A stretch of DNA of 64,000 bases from Bacillota bacterium (GTDB lineage Bacteria > Bacillota > Clostridia > Lachnospirales > Lachnospiraceae). Under the pieces are notes generated by a model that did not search any database, was not told the DNA's origin, and worked only from the letters and a program-made list of their open reading frames with translations. A program made the position numbers and the translations under genes. Position 1 is the stretch's first letter. Every line of letters starts with the position of its first letter. Location of the stretch: assembly GCA_023439125.1 (NCBI GenBank), contig JAEXOU010000003.1, positions 21,717 through 85,716 of the forward strand. The letters run 5' to 3'. Of this stretch, positions 35,564-44,886 are shown piece after piece.

Positions 35564-36080
35564 ATCGATGTATGCTATTTTGGGCATTTTAAGTTTATCT
35601 CCATGTAGTGGTTATGACATAAAAAAGTATAGTGATGAGGTACTCTCTGGATTTTGGAATGAAAATTTCGGTCATATTTATCCAACATTAAAAAAGATGT
35701 TGGAAGATGGGATGATTGAAATAGTATCCAAGGAAAATAAAGATAAGAGAGTCTGTTATGGAATCACCCAAAAAGGAAAACAAGAGTTTGAGACATGGCT
35801 TTTCGAAGAGACAGTACAACAACCAGTCCGTTCGGAATTTATGCTTAAATTATTATTTTCTAGCAGTCAGCCAAAGGAAAATGTAATCAAAATGTTAGAA
35901 AGCTATAAAGAGCTTCATCAAAAAAATGTGGAGAAGTACCTTGGAATGCAGCAGAAGTTAGAGAATAGCAAAGAGATATCGAAGGAGCGAGTTCCTTTTA
36001 TCAAAGCAGTACTTAGAAGGGGTATTATATCCAGTGAAGCGACCATTAAGTGGTGTGATGAAACGATAGAAGAATTGTAA
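35547..36080 (+). CDS. PadR family transcriptional regulator
   Basis: 177 residues from ATG 35547, which lies inside the last codons of the glycosyltransferase and has AAAGGTAGG upstream. The winged helix is MYAILGILSLSPCSGYDIKK ... IYPTLKKMLEDGMIE, followed by a helical Vir_act_alpha_C-type dimerisation domain. Its translational overlap with the glycosyltransferase and the palindrome over the promoter suggest autorepression lifted by a glycosylatable compound. Confidence 0.9.
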   Translation: MALKNKSMYAILGILSLSPCSGYDIKKYSDEVLSGFWNENFGHIYPTLKKMLEDGMIEIVSKENKDKRVCYGITQKGKQEFETWLFEETVQQPVRSEFMLKLLFSSSQPKENVIKMLESYKELHQKNVEKYLGMQQKLENSKEISKERVPFIKAVLRRGIISSEATIKWCDETIEEL

Positions 36081-36163
36081 AAAGAAAGTGTTGTAGACAC
36101 ATAACTGAATGGAAATAGGGATATAACAGCTCATGTTGATTATTGTATGGATAAGGAGGATTC

Positions 36164-37873
36164 ATGACTATAGAAGTACTGGTTGGAATAGTGATCTCTG
36201 TGATTACCATAAGTGTCTTATTATATGCTGCAGTGAGATATAAAAATAAGGTGAGAAATAAATTATATGCAAAGCAAAATTACGAATGGGACAACCCTAG
36301 AGATTTTTATCTAGATAAATCCAGAATGAAAGAACTATATGATACATATCAGTATATGGATTATAGTGAAGACTCGATTGATGATATCACATGGAATGAT
36401 TTAGAGATGGATGGGCTTTTTTGCAAGATCAATCTGACGAAAACAACGATGGGAGAAGTGTATTTATATAACTCTCTTAGAAATCCATTAAAAAATCTTT
36501 CTGAGTTACAAGAAAGAGATGAATTAATTGAGCTGTTTACAAATGAGAGAAAATTGTGTAACAAAAAGAGAGCTGAATTAGAGAAAATCGGGAATCGATT
36601 ACACTTTTCTATCTTTGAATACAAAGAAATTTTTGAAAATGAGAATCCCATAAATATTATACCTAGTATAGTTATTGTAGCGTTACAGATATTGTCTTTC
36701 TTTTCTTTTTTTATAAATCCATATTTCGGAATCGCATTCGTAGGATTAACACTTATACTCAATGTCTTTGTTTATTATAGATCTAGGGCGAAAATTGAGA
36801 GATATCTACCTTTTATCAATCAAATAACTTCTATGCTAGAAAGAACAAAGGCGTTGAGCATTGAATCAGGAAATCCACGTTTAGATCAATATCTTAGTCA
36901 ACTTAAGTTAAGCAGAAAAATCTATAAAAAATATAGAAAACTAGCACAGTTAGTGAGTTTTAGAATTAATAATCGAACAACAGAATTAGATGCGTTTTTT
37001 GATTATATTCGATGTGTTTTTCATGTTGATCTTTTTGCATTTTACAAACTTAATAAATTTATGATAAGAGATATGGATATCATAATCAATTGCTATCACA
37101 TTATTGGATATCTAGATGCAATGATCTCAATTGCGTATTTTAGGAATTATTTAAGTTTAAGTTATGCTAATTATGGTTATTGTAAGCCTCAGTTTACAGG
37201 AGAAAGCTTAACAATCAATGGCTTATATCAGCCATTATTAGATCATCCAGTAGAAAACAGTTTTCATACAAAACGTTCCATGCTGATTACTGGATCGAAT
37301 GCTACTGGTAAATCAACATTTTTACGAACTGTTGCAGTGAATGCGATATTAGCACAGACAATATATACTGTATGTGCAAGATCATATCAAGCCCCTTTTT
37401 TTCATGTTATGACTTCTATGATTATTAAAGATAACATCTATAGTAATGATAGTTATTTTATGATGGAAATTAAATCGATAAAACGAATATTAGACGCAAG
37501 TAAACAGAATCGAAAGATGTTATGTTGCATTGATGAAGTCCTAAAGGGAACGAATACAGTGGAACGGATTGGGGCAGCTGCTGAGATATTAAAATCAATT
37601 AGTGAAAGTAATACAATTTGCTTAGCAGCTAGTCATGATATTGAATTAACCTCTATACTGAATCAATACTATGATAATTACCACTTTCAGGAATCAATCA
37701 CGAGTGAAGGATTAGAGTGTGATTATGTGTTATATAAAGGAGAAACAAAATCAAGAAATGCCATTGATTTACTAAAACTAATGGGATATTCAGATGAAAT
37801 AGTGAGAAATGCTAAGTACAAAGTTAATCACTATCTTGAATCGGGTGAATGGATTGAGATGATTTGTAGATAA
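36164..37873 (+). CDS. Membrane-anchored MutS-like ATPase
   Basis: 569 residues. Helices at about 3-27 and two more at about 165-205 anchor it. A MutS-core-like helical region follows, then the MutS ATPase: Walker A TGSNATGKSTFLRTV, Walker B CCIDEVLKGTNT, and the conserved LAASHD. No mismatch-recognition domain. This MutS subfamily with membrane helices occurs in Firmicutes; DNA repair is unlikely and the function unknown. RBS AAGGAGG. Confidence 0.85.
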   Translation: MTIEVLVGIVISVITISVLLYAAVRYKNKVRNKLYAKQNYEWDNPRDFYLDKSRMKELYDTYQYMDYSEDSIDDITWNDLEMDGLFCKINLTKTTMGEVYLYNSLRNPLKNLSELQERDELIELFTNERKLCNKKRAELEKIGNRLHFSIFEYKEIFENENPINIIPSIVIVALQILSFFSFFINPYFGIAFVGLTLILNVFVYYRSRAKIERYLPFINQITSMLERTKALSIESGNPRLDQYLSQLKLSRKIYKKYRKLAQLVSFRINNRTTELDAFFDYIRCVFHVDLFAFYKLNKFMIRDMDIIINCYHIIGYLDAMISIAYFRNYLSLSYANYGYCKPQFTGESLTINGLYQPLLDHPVENSFHTKRSMLITGSNATGKSTFLRTVAVNAILAQTIYTVCARSYQAPFFHVMTSMIIKDNIYSNDSYFMMEIKSIKRILDASKQNRKMLCCIDEVLKGTNTVERIGAAAEILKSISESNTICLAASHDIELTSILNQYYDNYHFQESITSEGLECDYVLYKGETKSRNAIDLLKLMGYSDEIVRNAKYKVNHYLESGEWIEMICR

Positions 37874-37876
37874 AAA

Positions 37877-37908
37877 AATGAAGTGCGTCATATAGACACA
37901 CTTCATTT
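37877..37908 (+). terminator. Intrinsic terminator
   Basis: ATGAAGTG and CACTTCAT form the stem, followed by TTTTGC. Confidence 0.7.
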
Positions 37909-38005
37909 TGCATTATACAATATTTTTTATTACAAGTCTATACCTTTTTTAAAATAAATGTTAGGATATGTCTAACGGGTGAATCTTTGATAAAAGGAGA
38001 AGATC

Positions 38006-41000
38006 ATGAAGGATGAAAAGAGTACTAGTACCATCTACGGCATCAGTAGAGAGGACGAAGAAAAACAGCTGGCCGATATTCTTAGGGTAGCAGAGGATAA
38101 TCTGGAATGGACGAAACAACATTATGAAGGATTAGCAGATCAGCTCAAGGACATGCTGGAAATCTATGATACGAATGATAAGGAAGGTTTAGCTTTATGG
38201 TTCAACACACAATCTCAATTCAAGGATAGTCAACGAGATTTGTCAAGATGTTTAAAAGCAAGAAAAAAGCCATATTTCGGACGTATCGATTTTGTTGACT
38301 CTCATTTACAGAAAGAGGAATCGTACTATATTGGACGAGTTGGGATTGCACAGAGTAATTCAAAGCCTCTCGTCATCGATTGGAGAGCGCCAGTTGCCTC
38401 AGTTTATTACGAAAATTCGCTTGGATTATGTACGTATGTGGTAAAGAATCAGGGGACTTATGAAATTGACTTAAAGCGAAAGAGAACTTATGAGATTGAA
38501 GGAGATAAGTTAATTGATTTCTTTGATTCGGACATTGTAGCTAATGACGACCTTTTAACGAAGTATTTAGCGAAAAGTAAGAAGGCAGTCTTAGGTGAAA
38601 TCATTGGAACGATTCAGAAAGAGCAAAATGAAATTATTCGAATGTCACCGAAGACAAATTTGATTGTTCAAGGAGTTGCAGGTTCCGGTAAGACGACAGT
38701 GGCGATGCACCGAATCTCATACATTTTGTATAATTATGAGATGTTTCGTCCACAGGATTTTTATATTATCGGAAGTAATCGTATTTTATTAAAATACATT
38801 ACTAGCGTATTGCCAGATCTTGATGTGTACGGAATCTCACAGATGACGATGGAAGATCTTTTTATTCGACTACTTTATGAAGATTGGGAGCCAAACGTTC
38901 AAAAGGTTCGTTCGCTTACCCAAAAGGATGAGCTTGCCTATATCAAAGGTAGCTTGCAATGGTTTCATGATTTAGAAGAGTTCTGTTCAGATTATGAGAA
39001 AAAAATCATACCGATAGAAGAAGTCCGAGTAGAAAAGAATGGACAATTGCTATTAGAGAAACAGAGAATTGAAACTTATATCAAAGAGAATTCTAAGTTA
39101 TCGATGCAGGGAAAAATTAATGGCTTGAATGAGCTTTTACTTTCCAAGTTAGAAAATGAGTTGTCAGGAAGGTATGTTTCTTATTCCCAAGAAGAAAAAA
39201 AAGACCTGAAGAAATTGTGTCAGTTTCATTTTGGAAAAGATGAGTGGAAAGGCTCTATTTACGATTTATATGCTGATTTTCTTAAGGTTCAGGCAGGTAA
39301 GGGTGTGAATATTACAACAAAGGAAAATACGTATGACGTGTATGATTTGGCAGCACTTGCGTATTTATATAAGCGAATCAAAGAAATTGATGGAATTTGT
39401 GAAGCAACTCATGTGGTCATCGATGAGGCACAGGATTTTGGCATGATGGCTTATGGAGCATTAAACTATTGTTTGCGGGGTTGTACCTATACCATTATGG
39501 GAGATGTCTCACAAAATATTCATTATGGATATGGGTTAAATGACTGGGAGGAACTTAAAAAACTCATATTAACTGGAACGTATGATAGCTTTGGTTTACT
39601 GAAGAAAAGTTACCGTAATACTGTAGAAATCTCAAATTTTGCAACCGAAATATTAAAACATGGTAACTTCCCAATTTACCCTGTAGAACCAATCCTTCGA
39701 CATGGTAATCAGGTCAGTGTAACAGCCTGTAAAGGGGAAGAGGACATGTTACAAAAGACAATTGATACGATTGTTAGCTGGCAAAAGGATGGGCATGAGA
39801 CAATTGCAGTAATTTGTCATGATGAGAACGAGGCTGCTACGGTAACGAAACAGCTAGAAAGTAAGATAACAATAACTGACAGTAATTTAGAGACAGCAGA
39901 ATTCGAGAGAGGAGTTATGGTACTTCCTGTTGAATATACGAAGGGTTTGGAATTCGATGCAGTTCTGATGTATCATCCTTCCATCGATCACTATCCTAAC
40001 AAAGACCAGTATGTAAAATTGTTATATGTTGCAGCAACTCGTGCATTACATGAGTTGGCGGTTGTTCATCTAGGTGATTTAACCGAGCTAATTGCAAAAC
40101 CAGTACCTGAAGAGAAAAGCATGCATTATCTTATGAGTGAGAGCATACCAAAGAGAAGACAGTATAAGAAGGTAGATTTAGAAAGTGAAGAGAAAAAACA
40201 GCGAGAGTTGGAAAAGTATTATCAGAGAACGCTAATCAATCACGCCAGTATACTAAAAGAAAAACAAGAAAAAACTGATTTAGAGGGTAAATCAGTTGTC
40301 GAGAATTTAACTCAGGATAGTACAAATGGAGAAACTAAAATTGATCAACCTGGTATTTCTAGAGATCAGATATATAAAGCAGAAAATAAGAAGATCAATT
40401 CAAGTAACAAATTAAATGAATCAGTACCAAGGAATAAAAATCTGCAAGAAAATAGTACTGGACTACAAAAGAATACAGAAGTCCCAATCAATGAATCCCC
40501 ATATCAGTTTAATGATGTACCAACGAATAGCATGCTATATCCAAAAGGTCATATCCGTATTGACAGTTCCATCCGTTGGGTGAAACGAACAAAAGAATCT
40601 ATGGATTTTGTTAGTAGTTATGGTGTTTTACGTCTTACACCAGTGGGCGATGCAATGGTCCGAGTACAATTTCAAAAAGGACAGACAGCAGAATTTGTTC
40701 CTGGATATTGGAACTATGAATCAGATCAGCAGGTTTCTTGGAATGCGAGAGAAAATAATTCACATTATGAGATGATAGCAGGACAAATTGTTGTCAGAAT
40801 TGAGAAGAAGAGTGGTGTGATGCAATTCCTTAATAAGAGTGGAAAGCTATTGTTGTCAGAAAAAAGCTCTTTACCAAGACAGATGGAAGAAGCAAATAAT
40901 TTTTCTCAGACATGGAATTACTTTGACTGGCCAAAGAATGAAAAATTATCAGCAAAAGGAATTCTTGATGATGAACTCGAAAGAATGAATCAGAAAGCAC

Positions 41001-41221
41001 GCTTTATATCTTTTGGGAAAAAGAATCTTCGTATGCCATTGTTAGTCTCCGAATTAGGGTATGGCCTCGGAATTGCTGCTAACGGAACTGTTATGTGCTG
41101 TGATATTCCATTGTATGGACCGTATGTTTACACGGAAGGTATGAACCAAATTGATTATTATTTTATCTATGGTGGAGATTATAGTAAAACGCTTGAGTTG
41201 TATAAGAAGCTGAAGAAGTAA
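38006..41221 (+). CDS. HelD-type helicase fused to GH31 N-terminal (galactose-mutarotase-like) domain
   Basis: 1071 residues in one open frame. Residues 1-720 are a HelD-type UvrD-like ATPase that removes stalled RNA polymerase: N-terminal coiled coil, Walker A GVAGSGKTT (Lys229), DEAQD (473-477), KKSYRNTVEI, VEYTKGLEFDAV and LLYVAATRALHEL. About residues 720-845 are an Asn/Lys/Glu-rich linker. Residues about 846-1071 match the beta-sandwich that precedes the barrel in GH31 alpha-glucosidases: YGVLRLTPVGDAMVRVQF ... YFDWPKNEKLSAKG ... LRMPLLVSELGYGLG ... YFIYGGDYSKTLELY. The protein stops just where the barrel would begin, so no catalytic Asp of GH31 is present. The domain may bind a sugar or be a remnant. 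RBS AAAGGAG. Confidence 0.87.
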   Translation: MKDEKSTSTIYGISREDEEKQLADILRVAEDNLEWTKQHYEGLADQLKDMLEIYDTNDKEGLALWFNTQSQFKDSQRDLSRCLKARKKPYFGRIDFVDSHLQKEESYYIGRVGIAQSNSKPLVIDWRAPVASVYYENSLGLCTYVVKNQGTYEIDLKRKRTYEIEGDKLIDFFDSDIVANDDLLTKYLAKSKKAVLGEIIGTIQKEQNEIIRMSPKTNLIVQGVAGSGKTTVAMHRISYILYNYEMFRPQDFYIIGSNRILLKYITSVLPDLDVYGISQMTMEDLFIRLLYEDWEPNVQKVRSLTQKDELAYIKGSLQWFHDLEEFCSDYEKKIIPIEEVRVEKNGQLLLEKQRIETYIKENSKLSMQGKINGLNELLLSKLENELSGRYVSYSQEEKKDLKKLCQFHFGKDEWKGSIYDLYADFLKVQAGKGVNITTKENTYDVYDLAALAYLYKRIKEIDGICEATHVVIDEAQDFGMMAYGALNYCLRGCTYTIMGDVSQNIHYGYGLNDWEELKKLILTGTYDSFGLLKKSYRNTVEISNFATEILKHGNFPIYPVEPILRHGNQVSVTACKGEEDMLQKTIDTIVSWQKDGHETIAVICHDENEAATVTKQLESKITITDSNLETAEFERGVMVLPVEYTKGLEFDAVLMYHPSIDHYPNKDQYVKLLYVAATRALHELAVVHLGDLTELIAKPVPEEKSMHYLMSESIPKRRQYKKVDLESEEKKQRELEKYYQRTLINHASILKEKQEKTDLEGKSVVENLTQDSTNGETKIDQPGISRDQIYKAENKKINSSNKLNESVPRNKNLQENSTGLQKNTEVPINESPYQFNDVPTNSMLYPKGHIRIDSSIRWVKRTKESMDFVSSYGVLRLTPVGDAMVRVQFQKGQTAEFVPGYWNYESDQQVSWNARENNSHYEMIAGQIVVRIEKKSGVMQFLNKSGKLLLSEKSSLPRQMEEANNFSQTWNYFDWPKNEKLSAKGILDDELERMNQKARFISFGKKNLRMPLLVSELGYGLGIAANGTVMCCDIPLYGPYVYTEGMNQIDYYFIYGGDYSKTLELYKKLKK

Positions 41222-41245
41222 GTTAACAGAAGTAATAACGTAACT

Positions 41246-41330
41246 AAAAGCAACCAGATAAAACATGAGGTGCCCCTAAATTTGTGGTCTAACCTTTGGG
41301 GATCACCTCATGTTTTATCTGGTTGCTTTT
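41246..41330. repeat. 85-base near-perfect inverted repeat
   Basis: Perfect 27-base arms (41246-41272 with 41304-41330) continue inside as CCCC/GGGG. It lies between the convergent HelD-fusion and Ig-like genes. It could be a bidirectional terminator or a small palindromic element; no target duplication was seen. Confidence 0.75.
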
Positions 41331-41388
41331 ACTATTTAGCAAGATATTTTAACGATTAAATAATATCATTAGGCCTTACAGATTAATC

Positions 41389-42078
41389 TTATTTTGCATA
41401 ACTAAAGATTACATATTCGCTCGTTTGGGTTGAATCCCCTTTCAAAACTCTCATTTGAGCACCAAATTGAATTATATTATTATTGTCTACTTTCGTAGAG
41501 TCAAAATCATTTATCTCAAGTACAACCGATGCTGTTTCACCTTTAGCAATTTGTGTGTCCATTGTAATGTCACTAAATTCATAATCGTTAACGGTTACAT
41601 AATCACATTGGAATGTAATATTATCAGAGTATTTATTCTCTACTAGTAAGGTAATATCAAGATTTCCGGAAGAATCTATCTCTTGTTTTTGATAGGTGAT
41701 AACTACTGAATTATTACTATCTCTACCAAAAAGGACATCCCCCTTAGCAATAATATTAGTGTTAATAGGTTTATTATTATCAACTACAGTGACTTTACAA
41801 GTATACTTCTTTTTATTGTATGTAGCAGTAATCGTTGCAGTTCCCTCAGCCTTAGCCGTTATTAAACCCTTCTTTGAGATCGTTGCTACTTTTTTATTGC
41901 TAGTCTTCCAAGTTGACTTAGAAGCATCAATTTTTCCAAGCTTTAGTTGTAAAGTGGAGTCGGCTTCCATAGTTGCCTTCGTCTTATTGAGCTTTAACGT
42001 AGCAGCTTCCACCTTCTGTGGTGATATTAGTGAAATTGTGAAACTCAGTATGATTAGTAGTGACAGTAGTTTTTTCAT
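41389..42078 (-). CDS. Secreted protein with bacterial Ig-like (BIG_2) domain
   Basis: 229 residues. Signal peptide to about residue 25 (ending VEAA), then a BIG_2 domain at 26-100: LKLNKTKATMEADSTLQLKL, STWKTSNKKVATISKKGLI and TAKAEGTATITATY. The C-terminal 120 residues are strand-rich without recognised family. Probably a surface or secreted adhesion-type protein. RBS TAGGAGG. Convergent with the HelD fusion. Confidence 0.85.
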   Translation of the reverse strand: MKKLLSLLIILSFTISLISPQKVEAATLKLNKTKATMEADSTLQLKLGKIDASKSTWKTSNKKVATISKKGLITAKAEGTATITATYNKKKYTCKVTVVDNNKPINTNIIAKGDVLFGRDSNNSVVITYQKQEIDSSGNLDITLLVENKYSDNITFQCDYVTVNDYEFSDITMDTQIAKGETASVVLEINDFDSTKVDNNNIIQFGAQMRVLKGDSTQTSEYVIFSYAK

Positions 42079-42171
42079 GTATAACCTCCTAAATTATTGT
42101 TATGGGAAATTATAGCATTATATGGCAAAATTCGCAATCTATATTTCAATTATCCTCTGAAGATTACACCA

Positions 42172-42390
42172 TTATTTTTTCTTCTCTTTTTCTTTCGTTG
42201 CCCCACCTTCTAAAGAGCCTGTATTATTATTGCCGTTGTTACAACCGACTTCTGTATTCTTCTTTGGGGATAAGACTGCTCCAATAATAATACCAAGAAG
42301 GAATAGAATAATACCAGATAAAACGGCTTCTCTTGTTGTGTAATCCTCATTCTTTATAATTTCGGTTAGTTTATTAAACGCTTGCTTCAT
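42172..42390 (-). CDS. Small membrane protein, unknown (72 residues)
   Basis: From ATG 42390, with AAAGAGG upstream; an in-frame extension to 42420 lies over that site. A charged helix (KLTEIIKNEDYTTREAVLSG) precedes one transmembrane segment (IILFLLGIIIGAVLSP), then a tail rich in Asn/Gly and Lys/Glu. The family is not recognised; the anchor with a soluble tail suggests a scaffold or regulator. Confidence 0.55.
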   Translation of the reverse strand: MKQAFNKLTEIIKNEDYTTREAVLSGIILFLLGIIIGAVLSPKKNTEVGCNNGNNNTGSLEGGATKEKEKKK

Positions 42391-42448
42391 GATGTTACCT
42401 CTTTCTTCGTAATGATTCATAGAATGGATTCAGGTGTAAGTCTATTAA

Positions 42449-42500
42449 AGTGCAAAATGGCGAAGGAAATTATAGAAAAGTACTTTTGACACCCTAATCC
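42449..42500 (-). repeat. Partial inverted copy of repeat family B (B3)
   Basis: Read on the minus strand it matches the first part of the copies at 51386 and 61216: GGATTAGGGTGTCAAAAGTA ... CCATTTTGCACT. Confidence 0.5.
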
Positions 42501-42742
42501 ATAATGATGAATAATTTTTTGTCACACATGTATTATATTATTTATAATATAAAATAGAAACTTATATTTCTAATATATAGTAATATATTTTGTGAAATTA
42601 TAACATAAGTTACAATTATATCGTTGGATACAATTGAAAATTTAGTAGTTCAATGGCTTTACAGCTATATTAGTAAAATGTACTACATTTTTAAATATAT
42701 CCTCAAGATTACTGATTATTATGCCGAAATGTAAAAAAATGG
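42501..42742. other. AT-rich intergenic stretch without recognisable feature
   Basis: Very AT-rich, with short palindromic runs such as TATTATATTATTTATAATATA; no gene, ribosome site or hairpin with T tail was found. Confidence 0.4.
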
Positions 42743-42771
42743 TTGACTTTATCTAGCTACAATGGTATTAT
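42743..42771 (+). promoter_or_regulatory. Promoter of amt-PII gene
   Basis: TTGACT (42743-42748), a 17-base spacer and TATTAT (42766-42771). Transcription from here gives a leader of about 255 bases before the Amt gene. Confidence 0.65.
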
Positions 42772-42785
42772 ACTTGATAAATAAA

Positions 42786-42844
42786 CACCCTTGAACGACA
42801 AAGGCGTCAGAAGTTATTTCTTCTGGCGCCTCTTTTGTTTGTTT
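42786..42844 (+). promoter_or_regulatory. Leader terminator/attenuator upstream of amt-PII
   Basis: A strong hairpin (42802-42813 with 42820-42831) and a T-rich tail stand only 35 bases into the leader, 190 bases before the gene. Just before it, CCTTGAACGACAAAGG could form a hexaloop hairpin with A1 and G4 (AACGAC), as ANTAR-regulated leaders of clostridial nitrogen genes do; its 3' side overlaps the terminator stem. Antitermination by an ANTAR protein is an inference. Confidence 0.5.
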
Positions 42845-43033
42845 AAGACAAGTAAATTACTTCATCTTGTTTGATAAGGAAGGGGGAACATACGAAGTTT
42901 CAAAACTACGAATAACGGTAGGGATAGAGCAAAAAACAAAAGCTTGCACAAAAACATTACATAAGAACAATACACCAAAACAAGGGAAGATGTGTATGAA
43001 GTAGGCAAAAAAATTGAATATGGAGGTGTTTCT

Positions 43034-44779
43034 ATGAATACTACAATGATCATTGACACGATGTGGGTATTTCTTGCGGCTATCTTAGTTTTTTTCATGA
43101 ATCTTGGATTTGCAGCTGTTGAAGCTGGCTTTGCAAGAGCTAAAAATACAGTAAATATTTTGTCCAAAAATTTTATTGTATTTGCAATTTCCTCTCTAGG
43201 CTTTTTACTACTTGGTTGGGGGCTGATGTTTGGCGGGGATAATCCATTCCTTGGAACACAGAATTTATTTATACTAGGTAGTTCAGATTATTCTTTTTAC
43301 GATAATACATTGACACAAAACGTTCCTTTTTGGGGAAAATTCTTTTTCCAATTAGTATTCTGTGGAACTGCAGCTACGATCGTTTCTGGTGCAGTTGCAG
43401 AACGTGTAAAGTATATTTCATTTATTATCTTTTCCTTTATATTAACGCTTATCATTTATCCTATTATCGGTCACTGGGTATGGGGCGGTGGCTGGCTTGC
43501 TGATCTAGGATTTAAAGATTTCGCAGGTGATACTGTAGTACACTCGATCGGTGGTTGGGCGGCTCTTGCTGGCGCTATGATTCTTGGTCCTCGTATTGGT
43601 AAATATGGTAAAGATGGTAAGGCAAAGGCTATCCCTGGGCATAACATGTCTTTAGCAGTAATTGGTCTTTTTGTATTATGGTTAGGATGGTTCGGTTTCA
43701 ATCCTGGTTCTACGATGTCCTTTCAGAATCCAAGCGATGTTATGCATATACTTATGACAACGAATACAGCAGCTATTGCTGCAATTATTACTTCTACAGC
43801 AACATCGTGGATCTTCATTGGTAAGCCGGATCTTGGTATGACGATCAATGGTTGTCTTGCTGGTCTTGTTGGTATTACGGGCAGTTGTGCATATGTAAGT
43901 GTTGGAGTATCTTTCTTAATCGGTGCAATTTCAGGTATTCTTGTTGTTTTTGCAGTACAATTCTTTGATCGTATTAAAATCGATGATCCAGTTGGAGCAA
44001 CTTCAGTTCACTTATGTTGTGGTATATTTGGTACACTCTGCGTTGGTTTATTTGCAAAAGAAGGCGTTACAAGCTTATCCACAGAGAATGGTTTATTTTA
44101 TGGTGGTGGAGCTAAGTTACTTGGTATACAGGTGTTAGGTATTATTGCAGTCGGTGCATTTGTATTTGTTACTTCTTCTATAGTTTGGTTACTGATTAAG
44201 AAAACGATAGGAATCCGAGTATCTAGTGAAGAAGAGATTGCTGGTCTGGATATTGGAGAACATGGAAATATGGCATATCCTGATTTCGCTCAAGTAACTG
44301 AGGTAACAGAATTAGTTAAAGGTATGAATGCAATCAAATCAGATGACAAAGTTAAAAAGACTACTACAAAAGTAGTGCCACCGAGTATTGCAGTACCAGT
44401 AGTCCATGAAGAACGCCAAGGCGCGAAGATGACATTGGTTTCAATCATTACAAATCAAACTCGGTTTACAGAACTGCATGATGCATTAGAAAAGATTGGA
44501 ATTACTGGCTTAACAGTTACAAACGTATTAGGTTATGGTATGCAAAAAGGTCAACCAATCTACTTTAGAGGAACTCCGATGGAAACCAGATTGCTTCCTA
44601 AGGTGAAGATTGATGTAATCATCTGTAAGATACCATTACAAACCTTAGTTGATACTGTTCAAAATGCGCTTTATACAGGCAATATTGGTGATGGAAAAAT
44701 CTTTATCTATGATGTAGAGGATGTAATAAAGATTCGTACGAAAGAACATGGATATGATGCATTGCAAGATGAAGAATAG
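43034..44779 (+). CDS. amt: Ammonium transporter fused to a PII signalling domain
   Basis: 581 residues from ATG 43034, after GGAGGTG; an in-frame GTG/TTG start upstream is not supported. Residues 1-400 are an 11-helix Amt channel (AAVEAGFARAKNT, HSIGGWAALAGA, WLGWFGFNPGS). A linker of about 60 residues leads to a C-terminal PII (GlnK-like) domain: MTLVSIITNQTRFTELHDAL, the PII signature GYGMQKGQP followed by LLPKVKIDVII, and GDGKIFIYDVEDVIKIRT (C-loop). Normally Amt and GlnK are separate genes, and GlnK blocks the channel when nitrogen is plentiful; here the regulator is covalently attached. Imports ammonium. Confidence 0.93.
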   Translation: MNTTMIIDTMWVFLAAILVFFMNLGFAAVEAGFARAKNTVNILSKNFIVFAISSLGFLLLGWGLMFGGDNPFLGTQNLFILGSSDYSFYDNTLTQNVPFWGKFFFQLVFCGTAATIVSGAVAERVKYISFIIFSFILTLIIYPIIGHWVWGGGWLADLGFKDFAGDTVVHSIGGWAALAGAMILGPRIGKYGKDGKAKAIPGHNMSLAVIGLFVLWLGWFGFNPGSTMSFQNPSDVMHILMTTNTAAIAAIITSTATSWIFIGKPDLGMTINGCLAGLVGITGSCAYVSVGVSFLIGAISGILVVFAVQFFDRIKIDDPVGATSVHLCCGIFGTLCVGLFAKEGVTSLSTENGLFYGGGAKLLGIQVLGIIAVGAFVFVTSSIVWLLIKKTIGIRVSSEEEIAGLDIGEHGNMAYPDFAQVTEVTELVKGMNAIKSDDKVKKTTTKVVPPSIAVPVVHEERQGAKMTLVSIITNQTRFTELHDALEKIGITGLTVTNVLGYGMQKGQPIYFRGTPMETRLLPKVKIDVIICKIPLQTLVDTVQNALYTGNIGDGKIFIYDVEDVIKIRTKEHGYDALQDEE

Positions 44780-44815
44780 AATAAAGGGGCTGTTACACTA
44801 GCTGAATATTGAATA

Positions 44816-44857
44816 AAAGAATGAAGGGTGATGAAAATATACCATCACGCTTCATTC
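44816..44857 (+). terminator. Terminator after amt-PII (repeat family C, copy 1)
   Basis: GAATGAAGGGTGATG pairs with CATCACGCTTCATTC (one mismatch), then TTTTATT. The preceding GGGGCTGT and the hairpin's 5' arm recur at 63871-63925. Confidence 0.8.
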
Positions 44858-44886
44858 TTTTATTCATACTGCAAGCAAACACTTTA

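Noticed and set aside
40140..40560. A frameshift or missed stop between HelD and GH31 parts
   Set aside because: The frame is continuous through the linker with no stop, no internal start with ribosome site before the GH31 part, and normal codon use.
41246..41330. Terminal inverted repeats of an insertion sequence
   Set aside because: Only 31 bases separate the arms and no transposase is present.
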